A DNA stretch of 12,148 nucleotides. Source: Ruminococcus sp. (lineage in GTDB: Bacteria; Bacillota; Clostridia; Oscillospirales; Ruminococcaceae). Made by a program: the position numbers and the translations under genes. Location of the stretch: positions 434 to 12,581 of the forward strand of contig DMBA01000376.1 in assembly GCA_003446315.1 (NCBI GenBank), written 5' to 3'. The notes below the pieces were generated by a model. The model had not been told where the DNA came from, made no database searches, and saw only the letters and a program-made list of their open reading frames with translations. Each line of letters begins with the position of its first letter. Position 1 is the first letter of the stretch. Below are positions 1 to 6,834 of the stretch, one piece after another.

Positions 1-3000
1 CGCTGCCATTGATCAGGGTCGCGCCTGCGCCGATTTCAACGGAGTTCTTCGGGAATGTGATTGCATTGCCGTCTTCGTCTTCGCCGGTCAGTGTCAGCGT
101 TGCGCCCTTGACCTCCGCGCCGTCTGCATCCTGCTTGTCGATCTTCACTTCTCCTCCGGTCTTATCGTTTCGGAGCGAGATCGTTGTAATTTTGCCTGCT
201 GCATTGATCGTGCCGTTTACTGCATTGAAGTCTTCAACATTGCCGTTTGCCAGCACATTGAATACCGCAATGTATGCGTCATCAATCAATTCTTCCGAAA
301 TCTCATAACCGTTCGGTGCTTCGATTTCCTTTACAGCATATTTTCCTGCCGGCAGATTCTCAAATACCTTCGGGGCATTCAGATTGCCGCTGGAAATCCA
401 GTTGTCAACTTGTTCTTCGTCGGAAACTGCTCCGGTCTCGCCGTCCATTATCAGTCGTACAAGTTCCAGTTTTGCACCTGCAAGTCCGGCATTCTTCGAA
501 TCAGTCTTATTGATTTGCAGTTTTGCCGCTGCCTTGGTGTTGGTTACTTCTACCTGACAATCATCGGTTTCAGAGATTGCTGCATTTCCGCCGGTCACAC
601 TCTCGATCACGCCGTCTTTGATTACAACTGTGATCTCACCGTCATTGGGGTCATAGCCCTTCGGAACTGCGATTTCGTTCAGCACATAAGTACCGTCATA
701 AAGACCTTGCACCAGTGCCGGTTCGATACCGCTTTCCCAGATCAGCGTTTTTCCGCTGCCTGCAAGGATTCTGCCGCCGTTTACGGTAAGTGCGCCGGAT
801 TCGAATGTGATTTCGTTTCCGTAATCATCTGTACCACTCATGGTGAACATTGCGCCGCCGAGATTGAACCCTTCAACATCCTGTTTCTTCACCTTGAGAC
901 TGGTCGTTGTTGCTTCGTTGTCGACCATGTTGACCTGGACATTTTCACCTGCGCCGACTTCTGTTCCGTTCACGGTTGTGACAACACTGTTTTCCACAAC
1001 AAATACGATCGGATCAGCTTTCTTGTAGCCATAAGGCGGCTGCAATTCGGTATAGGTATAAGTACCGTCCGGAAGTCCTTCGAACAGAATACTGTTTTCA
1101 ATCGTTGTCCACTCGATGCCGTCGCCGTTTTCGAGCAGTACATAATCAATTGTATCCGGTTCTGTTCTCAGATCATTCTGGATGACCAGGTTGCTGTAGC
1201 CGGTTGCATAGCCCTTGTAATACGGATTTCGAAGCGGAATGTTTGTGAAATCGACCGGTTCGCCGGTTTCAGCCATAACGCCCTTCATCTGCATTCTTGC
1301 GCCTGCAATGTGTTCCGCATACAGCGGTGTGCTCTTATCCGAAATCTTTCGGACATTCAGGGTAAACAATTTGTCGACCGCATCAATGTACGCGCTCTGT
1401 GTACCGGTCTCACTGCCGACATACATATCCGAACGTACTTGCAGCGGATCTACAACTTCCGTTACTGTGCCGGAGCTGCTGACCGAAAGTTCTGTCAGAA
1501 CGCCGTCCACCAGACGGAACCGGTAAGGCTTGAACGCATAATGGCAATCCGGTGCTTCTTCTTCCGTCAGCAGATATTCGCCGTCCGGCAATCCTTCCAG
1601 TTCCAGTTGTTCTGTTGTAGAGACCCATGTGATGGTATTTTCTGTCTTTTCGGTCACATCAAAGCTCGGTGTGACATCTGTCAGCGTAACACCTTCTACA
1701 TAAGGCTTCACAAGCTCCAGTTTCAGGCTTGCGCCTGCAACCTTATCCGGAGCCGGTGTCAGAACAGGATGTTCCGGAACAGAATCGTTCAGCGATTTTT
1801 TGTCATCCACCTTGCCAAGCCGCAGCTTGTTGGTGTTGGTCTTGTCTGTCATTTGCAGCGAGAACACATAATTCCAGCCGCTTTGTCCGGAAGATGCCAC
1901 CTCAGTATACAGGGTCTTATCCGTAAAGTCTGCGCCGGCATTCGCAGGATCGTTCATATCAAGCTGATAGAACTTCGTCTGCCGGTTCGTCCCTCCGCCT
2001 GTCTCTGTGTAATAGAAGTAGATCGGTTCTGCCTTCTGATAACCAGTCGGCGCACTGTCTTCTTCGATCACATAGATGCGGTTGGCATCTACATTTCGCA
2101 ATTCTGCTTCAAAATACGGGGTACCGGTTCTGGACGATTTCTCGACCTTCTCACTGTTATCTGCATTGTACTCGTATACTTTCACAACGAGTCCGGAGAG
2201 ATTTGCAGTGTTGCTGTTGCTCAGTCGTTCGCCGTTTTCGTTTACCTTTTCAAAGGAGAACTTCGAACCGTTCCGCGTATTCGAAACTTCTACGGTCAAT
2301 CTGCCGCTGTCTGCAACTGCATTGAAATAATTCGCGGTTGTCAGCTCAGAAACAACGCCCTCGCGCCACTCAAACACATTGACTCTGTTCAATGCTTCAT
2401 TGTTATAGCCGCGCGGTACTCTTGTTTCCACAACTGCATATCTGCCGTCCGGCAGATCTTTCAGTTTCAGCTCGCCGCTGTCGGTCGGCTGGATCATCAC
2501 GGGATCGCCGTTCTTATCCAGCACCGGCTTATAATCTGTGCCGTTTGTCAGCGATGCCAGTGTGACCGGCGTTTCGCTTGCAGTTGCCTTGTCTGTCAGA
2601 ATCTCGATCAGCTCAAGCTGTGCGCCCTGAAGCAGACTGCCCTGGCTGTCGATTTTTCTCAGCACGAAATTGTTGACCTTTTCGTTGCCGAATTTCAAGG
2701 TTCTTGCTTCCAGTGTACTTTCTGCAACGGAAACGGCTGTCCATCCGTCTGTGTAACCGCCGCCTTCTGCCGCTTCGATCGCGCCGGGGCTTCCGCCGCC
2801 TGCAACGGTCTTATAGTACACGCTGCCGCCTCTGGTGAAGAAGTAAAGGGCATCGCTCGAAAGATCATATCCGACCGGCGCTTTTGTTTCACGCAGCCGA
2901 TATACATTCTCGGCACCCTCGTCTGCATCCAGACGCATGCTCATAATCTGATCGTCTTTCAGTTTGCCGCCCGACTTCGGTTCCAAAGTCAAGCCGGTTG

Positions 3001-6000
3001 TCGTAGATTTCCATGCAAGCTTATCATCTTCGATCACGCTCACATTGCCCTGCGTATCAATCGAAACTCGTTCAACGATCATCTCTGCTCTTGCAAGCGG
3101 TTCGTCATCGTTGTCGGAATCGACTTTCAGCAGGCGGAATGCTTTATCATTCCGGAAGCTGTATCCGCTTTCCGGCGTGATATCTGCAAGCGGTTCATAC
3201 GGCGTATCACGATTGTCGGTGATCCAGAAGCTGTATTCGCCGTTCGTCAGGATCGGTTCTGCTGTTTCGTAATCGAGAATCAGCTTTGCGCGGAAGTTAT
3301 CCCGCTCACGCGCTGTCACATCGACACCATTCTCCAGAATCTTTGTGATTCTGGCAATCTTTGCGCCGTCTTCTTCAACGACCTCGCACTCAAACTGGTA
3401 TTTCTTACCGTTGATCTGATAAATATTGGAATCAGAATCCAACGGGTTGAATACCTTGGTTCCGGTCGGTTCATCCTGATAGGTGACCGTGATCGGATAT
3501 GAGGTGATCGTATCGGAGAAAACCGCTACATTATGCGGTGCTTCCGCAAGGTAAATATCGTTGACATCTGTGTATATGCCCGGTGTACCCCGTTCCGAAT
3601 CCTGTACCTTATACTTATATGTATAATCCTTCGGAGAGGGGACAACACTGTTGTCAAACAATACATATTCCGGATCTGTACGAACGATCTGCTTTTGCAG
3701 TGCATTCCATGTCAGCGTTCCGGTTCTGTCCTGATCCAGTTCAACATCAGCCGTGATCTTATAGACCTTGCTCCAGATATCATTCATTTCGTTTTTGGAG
3801 ATGACCGCAGTATCGTCAAAATCGGCGAACTGTCCGTTCTCTGCAAGCGGGAATGTGATCTTGGAGTAATTCAGCGTTTGTGTTTCCTGATATACAAACG
3901 CATCATTATCCAGCTTGAATGTGAAGCTGTTGATCTTGATGTTGTCATTGCTCGGATAGAAATTATAATTCCAAAGTTCATAATTACTATACGGCGTATC
4001 CGTGCTGCTGTAGAGGGTATAAGTGCCGCTGCCTGCCACATCACATGACAAGCCAAGATCCACATTCATTTCCCAGCTTCTATGCGCTTCGATCCTGCCT
4101 TCTGCACCATCCTCAGCGGTGACATCCGCCGTGATCTCCAGAATATGGCTGCTGTTATTTGCCAGCGTATTTCCGGGATCACCATTTGAGGAAGGCGCAT
4201 AGCCGCTGCCGTTCTGTACCGCTTCAAAGGTATGAGTCGACATCCTTGCATTGATCTGCTTTGTGATCGAATACGGGTCTGTCAGCCAAAGCGTCACAGA
4301 ATGAATCTGCATATCGTTTGTGCCGGTGACCGGATTATACGGGCCGACATTCACATCTGCATTGTTCGGGCCGATCGTTTTGCCGTAAGTGGAATCCGCT
4401 TCCGGATTGCCCTGCACTTCGTAATTCTGATCCGCAATGTACTCGAATGTCAGGTCATCAACGTCTTTGCCTTCCCGTTCTGCAACATCATCTGCATTCA
4501 TGATGATGACAGAGCCGGGAACGGTTGCTGTACCGTTGGAGAACTTCACAAGCGACTTGTTGGCTTCATCGCGTTCCACCGTAAAGTGGTATTTGGTATC
4601 ACCGAGCAGATAGCCCGGAGCCGCTTTCGTTTCCCGCAGTACATATTCGCCTGCACCGATAAACGGGAGCGCTACGTTTCCGTCTGCATCCGAAAGATCC
4701 TGCACGACCGGAACCTCGATCTTTTCGCCGGGGTGATCCGGATCGTCATCCAGACGGAACAGTGTAAAGGTCGCGCCCTCGACAGGCTCGTCACCGGTCT
4801 GGTCTGTTTTTGTCGCTCTCACAACATATTTCAGATTCAGACCAAGAACATTGGAGGGGCCGGAATACGGTCTGTAACCAAATTCCGTTGCACCGTGGAA
4901 GCTCTTTGCGATCAGCGCACCGGAAAGGTGTCCTCTGCCGTTTGTACCGTCATGCGCATCCGCATTCGGTGCAAAAACCGTACCGGAAAAGTTCTTTGCC
5001 AATGCCAGATCTGTTGCGCCGCTGTAGTTATACAGCAAGCTGGTAACACCGGGATGGTTATTCGAAGCATAAGAGCCTCTGTTCGAAATCTCTTCACCGT
5101 TGATAAAGGTTGCAACATTATCTTTTGCTACGGTGAATGTACCTTTGCCCTCGACATTGATCACGATAAAGGCATATGGCCACTTTTCCGTGGTGACTTC
5201 ATAGGTTGTATCATCTGCATGTACAACATCACGCGGAACACTCAGGTTCGGAATTCCTTCGAAACGGAATGTTGTTCCGTTTGCGATGTCTTCCCACTTT
5301 TCCTTCGATATATTGAAGGTAACAACATCCTGAACTTCACCGCGCATTCCGGCATCAAAGATCACTTCACCGCCGTTCACAGTGACAGCATCATCTTGAA
5401 GTCTGGATTCCTTTGCATTCAGGTCAATCAGTCGGCTGCGCTCCTTTAACATCGCAAATTGCTCATTAAAATCAAACAGCTTCGTGATATAAGTCTGTGT
5501 CTGGTCAAGTGAACGGTTTTTCTTGCCGGGATCTTCTGCATCGGGGATATTGACCAGGCTGATTTTTCCCAACTCGTCACGGTTCAAAACCAGAATCTTG
5601 TCCTTCTTTGCGAAGCTCCATGCTCGCAAATCACCGGAATTGGCGTCGCTTAGCTCACTTTTGAAAACGTAATTGGTATCGTAATAACCGTCATTCACAA
5701 CACCATCCGCCAATTCGCCGCCGATGATCAAATGCGCATAACCATGATCGTCGATCAAGTCGCTCAGAGGGATCTGATGACCGAAATCGCCCTTCGCAAA
5801 CGAATACGATGACCACGGTGTTGCGATGGAAACATTGCCGCCCGCTGCAACTCTGCCTTCTGCGTCAGACTCTGTTACTTGCAGATCATCATTGACGAAG
5901 ATACAGAACTGCGAGGCAATACCCAGCGCATAAGCTGCATTGTAATTATCCAGCGTTGCCTGTACATCATACGGAACCAGCAGGCATTCCTTTTTGGGAC

Positions 6001-6241
6001 CGTATGCATTCTTGCCGGCGAGCAATACCGCAGGATCACGTCCGCCTTGTTCATTTTCGACCGTGCTGCTTTCAATCAATGTATCCACATCGATCGCACG
6101 GATCGGATAAACAAGACCGTCATCTGCGCCTGCATGCAGCGGATTGAGTGGCAGCCAACCAGGCGTTCCCAGAACGTAAGACATCGCCATTACCGCCGAT
6201 GTTACGCCGCTTAGCACACGTTTTCTCAACGTCTTGCTCAT
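1..6241 (-). CDS. Giant SpaA/Cna-B-repeat surface adhesin with choice-of-anchor-A domain (C-terminus beyond left edge)
   Basis: Secreted, probably cell-wall-linked adhesin or pilin-like stalk. The frame stays open from ATG 6241 to base 1: 2080 codons with no stop. The start follows a strong GGAAAGGAAGG ribosome site 9 bases upstream. Residues 1-37 form a signal peptide (basic start, hydrophobic core, LHA before the likely cut). About 100-450 match the choice-of-anchor-A family: an ALGxAsxFxxFV start, an EGRVAAGGN motif, and SGTVFAPNA followed by HLSGALIA near the end. SpaA domain 1 spans about 473-570. Residues about 575-1030 are unassigned. SpaA-like domains follow at about 1033, 1190, 1320, 1470, 1620, 1778 and 1905, with a partial one from about 2030. 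Each complete domain has a K near the first strand (as in K1196) and an E in a YxxxExxxPxGY-like box (as in E1272), the usual isopeptide pair of this fold. The ligand is unknown. Sortase signal and anchor are not visible. It is transcribed from the promoter at 6559-6587 through a structured leader. Confidence 0.95.
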   Translation of the reverse strand, partial: MSKTLRKRVLSGVTSAVMAMSYVLGTPGWLPLNPLHAGADDGLVYPIRAIDVDTLIESSTVENEQGGRDPAVLLAGKNAYGPKKECLLVPYDVQATLDNYNAAYALGIASQFCIFVNDDLQVTESDAEGRVAAGGNVSIATPWSSYSFAKGDFGHQIPLSDLIDDHGYAHLIIGGELADGVVNDGYYDTNYVFKSELSDANSGDLRAWSFAKKDKILVLNRDELGKISLVNIPDAEDPGKKNRSLDQTQTYITKLFDFNEQFAMLKERSRLIDLNAKESRLQDDAVTVNGGEVIFDAGMRGEVQDVVTFNISKEKWEDIANGTTFRFEGIPNLSVPRDVVHADDTTYEVTTEKWPYAFIVINVEGKGTFTVAKDNVATFINGEEISNRGSYASNNHPGVTSLLYNYSGATDLALAKNFSGTVFAPNADAHDGTNGRGHLSGALIAKSFHGATEFGYRPYSGPSNVLGLNLKYVVRATKTDQTGDEPVEGATFTLFRLDDDPDHPGEKIEVPVVQDLSDADGNVALPFIGAGEYVLRETKAAPGYLLGDTKYHFTVERDEANKSLVKFSNGTATVPGSVIIMNADDVAEREGKDVDDLTFEYIADQNYEVQGNPEADSTYGKTIGPNNADVNVGPYNPVTGTNDMQIHSVTLWLTDPYSITKQINARMSTHTFEAVQNGSGYAPSSNGDPGNTLANNSSHILEITADVTAEDGAEGRIEAHRSWEMNVDLGLSCDVAGSGTYTLYSSTDTPYSNYELWNYNFYPSNDNIKINSFTFKLDNDAFVYQETQTLNYSKITFPLAENGQFADFDDTAVISKNEMNDIWSKVYKITADVELDQDRTGTLTWNALQKQIVRTDPEYVLFDNSVVPSPKDYTYKYKVQDSERGTPGIYTDVNDIYLAEAPHNVAVFSDTITSYPITVTYQDEPTGTKVFNPLDSDSNIYQINGKKYQFECEVVEEDGAKIARITKILENGVDVTARERDNFRAKLILDYETAEPILTNGEYSFWITDNRDTPYEPLADITPESGYSFRNDKAFRLLKVDSDNDDEPLARAEMIVERVSIDTQGNVSVIEDDKLAWKSTTTGLTLEPKSGGKLKDDQIMSMRLDADEGAENVYRLRETKAPVGYDLSSDALYFFTRGGSVYYKTVAGGGSPGAIEAAEGGGYTDGWTAVSVAESTLEARTLKFGNEKVNNFVLRKIDSQGSLLQGAQLELIEILTDKATASETPVTLASLTNGTDYKPVLDKNGDPVMIQPTDSGELKLKDLPDGRYAVVETRVPRGYNNEALNRVNVFEWREGVVSELTTANYFNAVADSGRLTVEVSNTRNGSKFSFEKVNENGERLSNSNTANLSGLVVKVYEYNADNSEKVEKSSRTGTPYFEAELRNVDANRIYVIEEDSAPTGYQKAEPIYFYYTETGGGTNRQTKFYQLDMNDPANAGADFTDKTLYTEVASSGQSGWNYVFSLQMTDKTNTNKLRLGKVDDKKSLNDSVPEHPVLTPAPDKVAGASLKLELVKPYVEGVTLTDVTPSFDVTEKTENTITWVSTTEQLELEGLPDGEYLLTEEEAPDCHYAFKPYRFRLVDGVLTELSVSSSGTVTEVVDPLQVRSDMYVGSETGTQSAYIDAVDKLFTLNVRKISDKSTPLYAEHIAGARMQMKGVMAETGEPVDFTNIPLRNPYYKGYATGYSNLVIQNDLRTEPDTIDYVLLENGDGIEWTTIENSILFEGLPDGTYTYTELQPPYGYKKADPIVFVVENSVVTTVNGTEVGAGENVQVNMVDNEATTTSLKVKKQDVEGFNLGGAMFTMSGTDDYGNEITFESGALTVNGGRILAGSGKTLIWESGIEPALVQGLYDGTYVLNEIAVPKGYDPNDGEITVVIKDGVIESVTGGNAAISETDDCQVEVTNTKAAAKLQINKTDSKNAGLAGAKLELVRLIMDGETGAVSDEEQVDNWISSGNLNAPKVFENLPAGKYAVKEIEAPNGYEISEELIDDAYIAVFNVLANGNVEDFNAVNGTINAAGKITTISLRNDKTGGEVKIDKQDADGAEVKGATLTLTGEDEDGNAITFPKNSVEIGAGATLINGS

Positions 6242-6273
6242 AGACTTTTACCTTCCTTTCCTTCAAATTTTGT

Positions 6274-6415
6274 ATGGTTTCGATGCTGCTGCAAACCCCA
6301 CGCCGATCCTATATAAATAGTATCCGCCGATCTGCTCTGCACCGTAGTAAAAATAGCGGATGCTGTATTTCATTTGTGCAGCCGCATCCGAACCTCTGCA
6401 CAAAGAGAAAACCAT
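6274..6415 (-). other. Closing helices of the leader RNA domain
   Basis: AUGGUUU (6415-6409) pairs with AAACCAU (6280-6274), enclosing the pseudoknot and directly abutting the long hairpin, so the two could stack. Just inside, CGGUGC (6344-6339) pairs with GCAUCG (6286-6281) with one G-U pair, directly next to the closing helix. The region between holds an imperfect small hairpin CUAU / AUAG and a repeated GATCGGCG. The helices are 6-7 bp and could be chance individually; their adjacency is what makes them notable. The adhesin ribosome site lies just downstream and is not itself paired in this model. Confidence 0.4.
6357..6404 (-). other. H-type RNA pseudoknot in the adhesin leader, with following U-run
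   Basis: Stem 1 is UUUGUGCAG (6404-6396) with CUGCACAAA (6381-6373), 9 perfect pairs. Its 14-base loop contains CGGAUGC (6390-6384), which pairs perfectly with GCAUCCG (6363-6357) outside the loop. Connecting loops are 5, 2 and 9 bases long, a geometry well suited to a classical H-type fold. Three bases after stem 2 comes UUUUU (6353-6349), so stem 2 taken alone resembles a weak intrinsic terminator. Both stems are perfect complements, but sequence alone does not prove folding. Confidence 0.6.
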
Positions 6416-6459
6416 GTCCGGTTCAGTAACACATTTTCATGCTTGCTACAGAACCGGAC
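6416..6459 (-). repeat. Long leader hairpin with GAAA tetraloop
   Basis: The RNA folds as a perfect 9-bp stem GUCCGGUUC / GAACCGGAC, one U-U mismatch, a 6-bp stem GUAGCA / UGUUAC with one G-U pair, a 2-base AG bulge, and CAU / AUG closed by GAAA, a GNRA tetraloop. This accounts for all 44 bases, 18 pairs in total. The 5' arm overlaps the end of the leader-peptide ORF. The 3' arm contains GAACC, which can alternatively pair with GGUUC in the following pseudoknot. GNRA loops often dock into helices elsewhere, so a tertiary role is possible. Confidence 0.7.
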
Positions 6460-6481
6460 CGCACACACTTTTTTCATTCAT
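6446..6481 (-). CDS. 11-residue leader peptide MNEKSVCGPVL
   Basis: A short ORF (ATG 6481, stop TAG 6448-6446) in the adhesin leader. Its ribosome site AGAGAGGAG (6497-6489) lies 7 bases before the ATG, about as good as any in the window, which argues for real translation. The last codons (GGU CCG GUU CUG UAG) form the 5' arm of the long hairpin at 6459-6416, so a ribosome finishing or stalling here would open that hairpin. An AUG-UAA start-stop pair sits between the ribosome site and the ORF. No run of one amino acid is present, so an amino-acid signal is not obvious; the Gly-Pro-Val-Leu-stop end could be a stalling context, but this is speculation. A peptide this short has no homology value. 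Confidence 0.55.
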   Translation of the reverse strand: MNEKSVCGPVL

Positions 6482-6536
6482 TTACATGCTCCTCTCTTAT
6501 CATCTCTCATTTCTAAAGCCTACATTTTTATATTAA

Positions 6537-6551
6537 GATAGCACTCCTATC
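6537..6551 (-). repeat. 5'-end hairpin of the adhesin transcript
   Basis: Perfect 5-bp inverted repeat GATAG / CTATC around a GAGTG loop. It starts at the predicted first base of the transcript, so it would form a hairpin at the very 5' end, as seen on some long-lived mRNAs. It could equally be an operator just below the promoter. It is short, so the assignment is tentative. Confidence 0.4.
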
Positions 6552-6558
6552 AATTAAT

Positions 6559-6587
6559 ATTATAGTCAATTTGCTAATAAAAGTCAA
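6559..6587 (-). promoter_or_regulatory. Sigma-70/SigA-type promoter of the adhesin gene
   Basis: On the minus strand TTGACT (6587-6582) is separated by exactly 17 bases from a perfect TATAAT (6564-6559). The -35 box matches the consensus in five of six positions. The expected start of transcription is near 6552-6551, right at the base of a small hairpin. The surrounding DNA is AT-rich with A- and T-tracts upstream, which could act as an UP element. A second TTGACT overlaps the spacer and the -10 box, so the -35 box is partly duplicated. Confidence 0.85.
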
Positions 6588-6834
6588 TCCTTTTTTGCTT
6601 GTTTTTTTTAAAAAGAGCAATTTTCTACACATGTACCAATTCCAATAGTGTTCTTTTGAACGTTTTGCCGAAAATGGAACATTTTTTCATTAAATCGGAA
6701 ACTGCTCGTTTTTCGCAACTTTTGATTTGTTTATTCCTTTTGCAATATTACCAATCGTATAACTAATCAAAATGTTTACCGAATGCAAAACAAAAGTATG
6801 CGCACGCCGATGGACAAAATTGCTTTTTTATGCG
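6588..6834. other. AT-rich gene-free stretch between recombinase and adhesin promoter
   Basis: No credible ORF on either strand. It is conspicuously AT-rich compared with the flanking genes, with many A- and T-tracts that suggest curved DNA or a regulator-binding region. Visible pieces are a short inverted repeat GTTC-TTTT-GAAC (around 6650-6661), TACCAAT twice (6634-6640 and 6749-6755) and a loose inverted match between AAAATTGCT at 6816-6824 and its complement at 6616-6624. No convincing terminator for the recombinase was seen, so read-through into the adhesin is possible. Confidence 0.5.

Larger units (their letters stand above)
6242..6552 (-). ncRNA. Structured 5' leader of the adhesin mRNA, candidate attenuator
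   Basis: RNA expected from the promoter at 6559-6587 up to the adhesin ATG, about 310 bases. Read 5' to 3' on the minus strand it holds a 5' hairpin (6551-6537), an 11-codon leader ORF (6481-6446), a long hairpin (6459-6416), an H-type pseudoknot (6404-6357), a U-run (6353-6349) and a closing region (6344-6274), then the adhesin ribosome site. Pairings 1:2 (6459-6451 with 6424-6416), 2:3 (6426-6420 with 6394-6388) and 3:4 (6390-6384 with 6363-6357) are arranged as in peptide-controlled transcription attenuators: 2:3 excludes both others. The pairings are read directly from the sequence; the regulatory role is inference. I compared it by eye with c-di-GMP, T-box, THF, preQ1, fluoride and SAM aptamers and saw no match. 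Confidence 0.6.

Noticed and set aside
410..3502. A 1030-codon open frame on the plus strand opposite the adhesin, and a similar 405-codon one at 4232-5449
   Set aside because: Both lie antisense to the clearly real adhesin frame. Their translations are rich in Cys, Arg and Ile with no domain, as expected from mirrored codon bias.
6242..6552. Adhesin leader as a known c-di-GMP, T-box, THF, preQ1, fluoride or SAM riboswitch
   Set aside because: None of the conserved cores of these classes could be seen; a covariance-model scan would be decisive.
6469..6692. TTTTTTCATT present on both sides of the adhesin promoter
   Set aside because: Same orientation, low complexity and short; it does not support an invertible promoter.
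6616..6824. Inverted AAAATTGCT copies between recombinase end and promoter
   Set aside because: Only 9 bases are exact, the rest is T-rich with an indel, and the pair does not flank the promoter.
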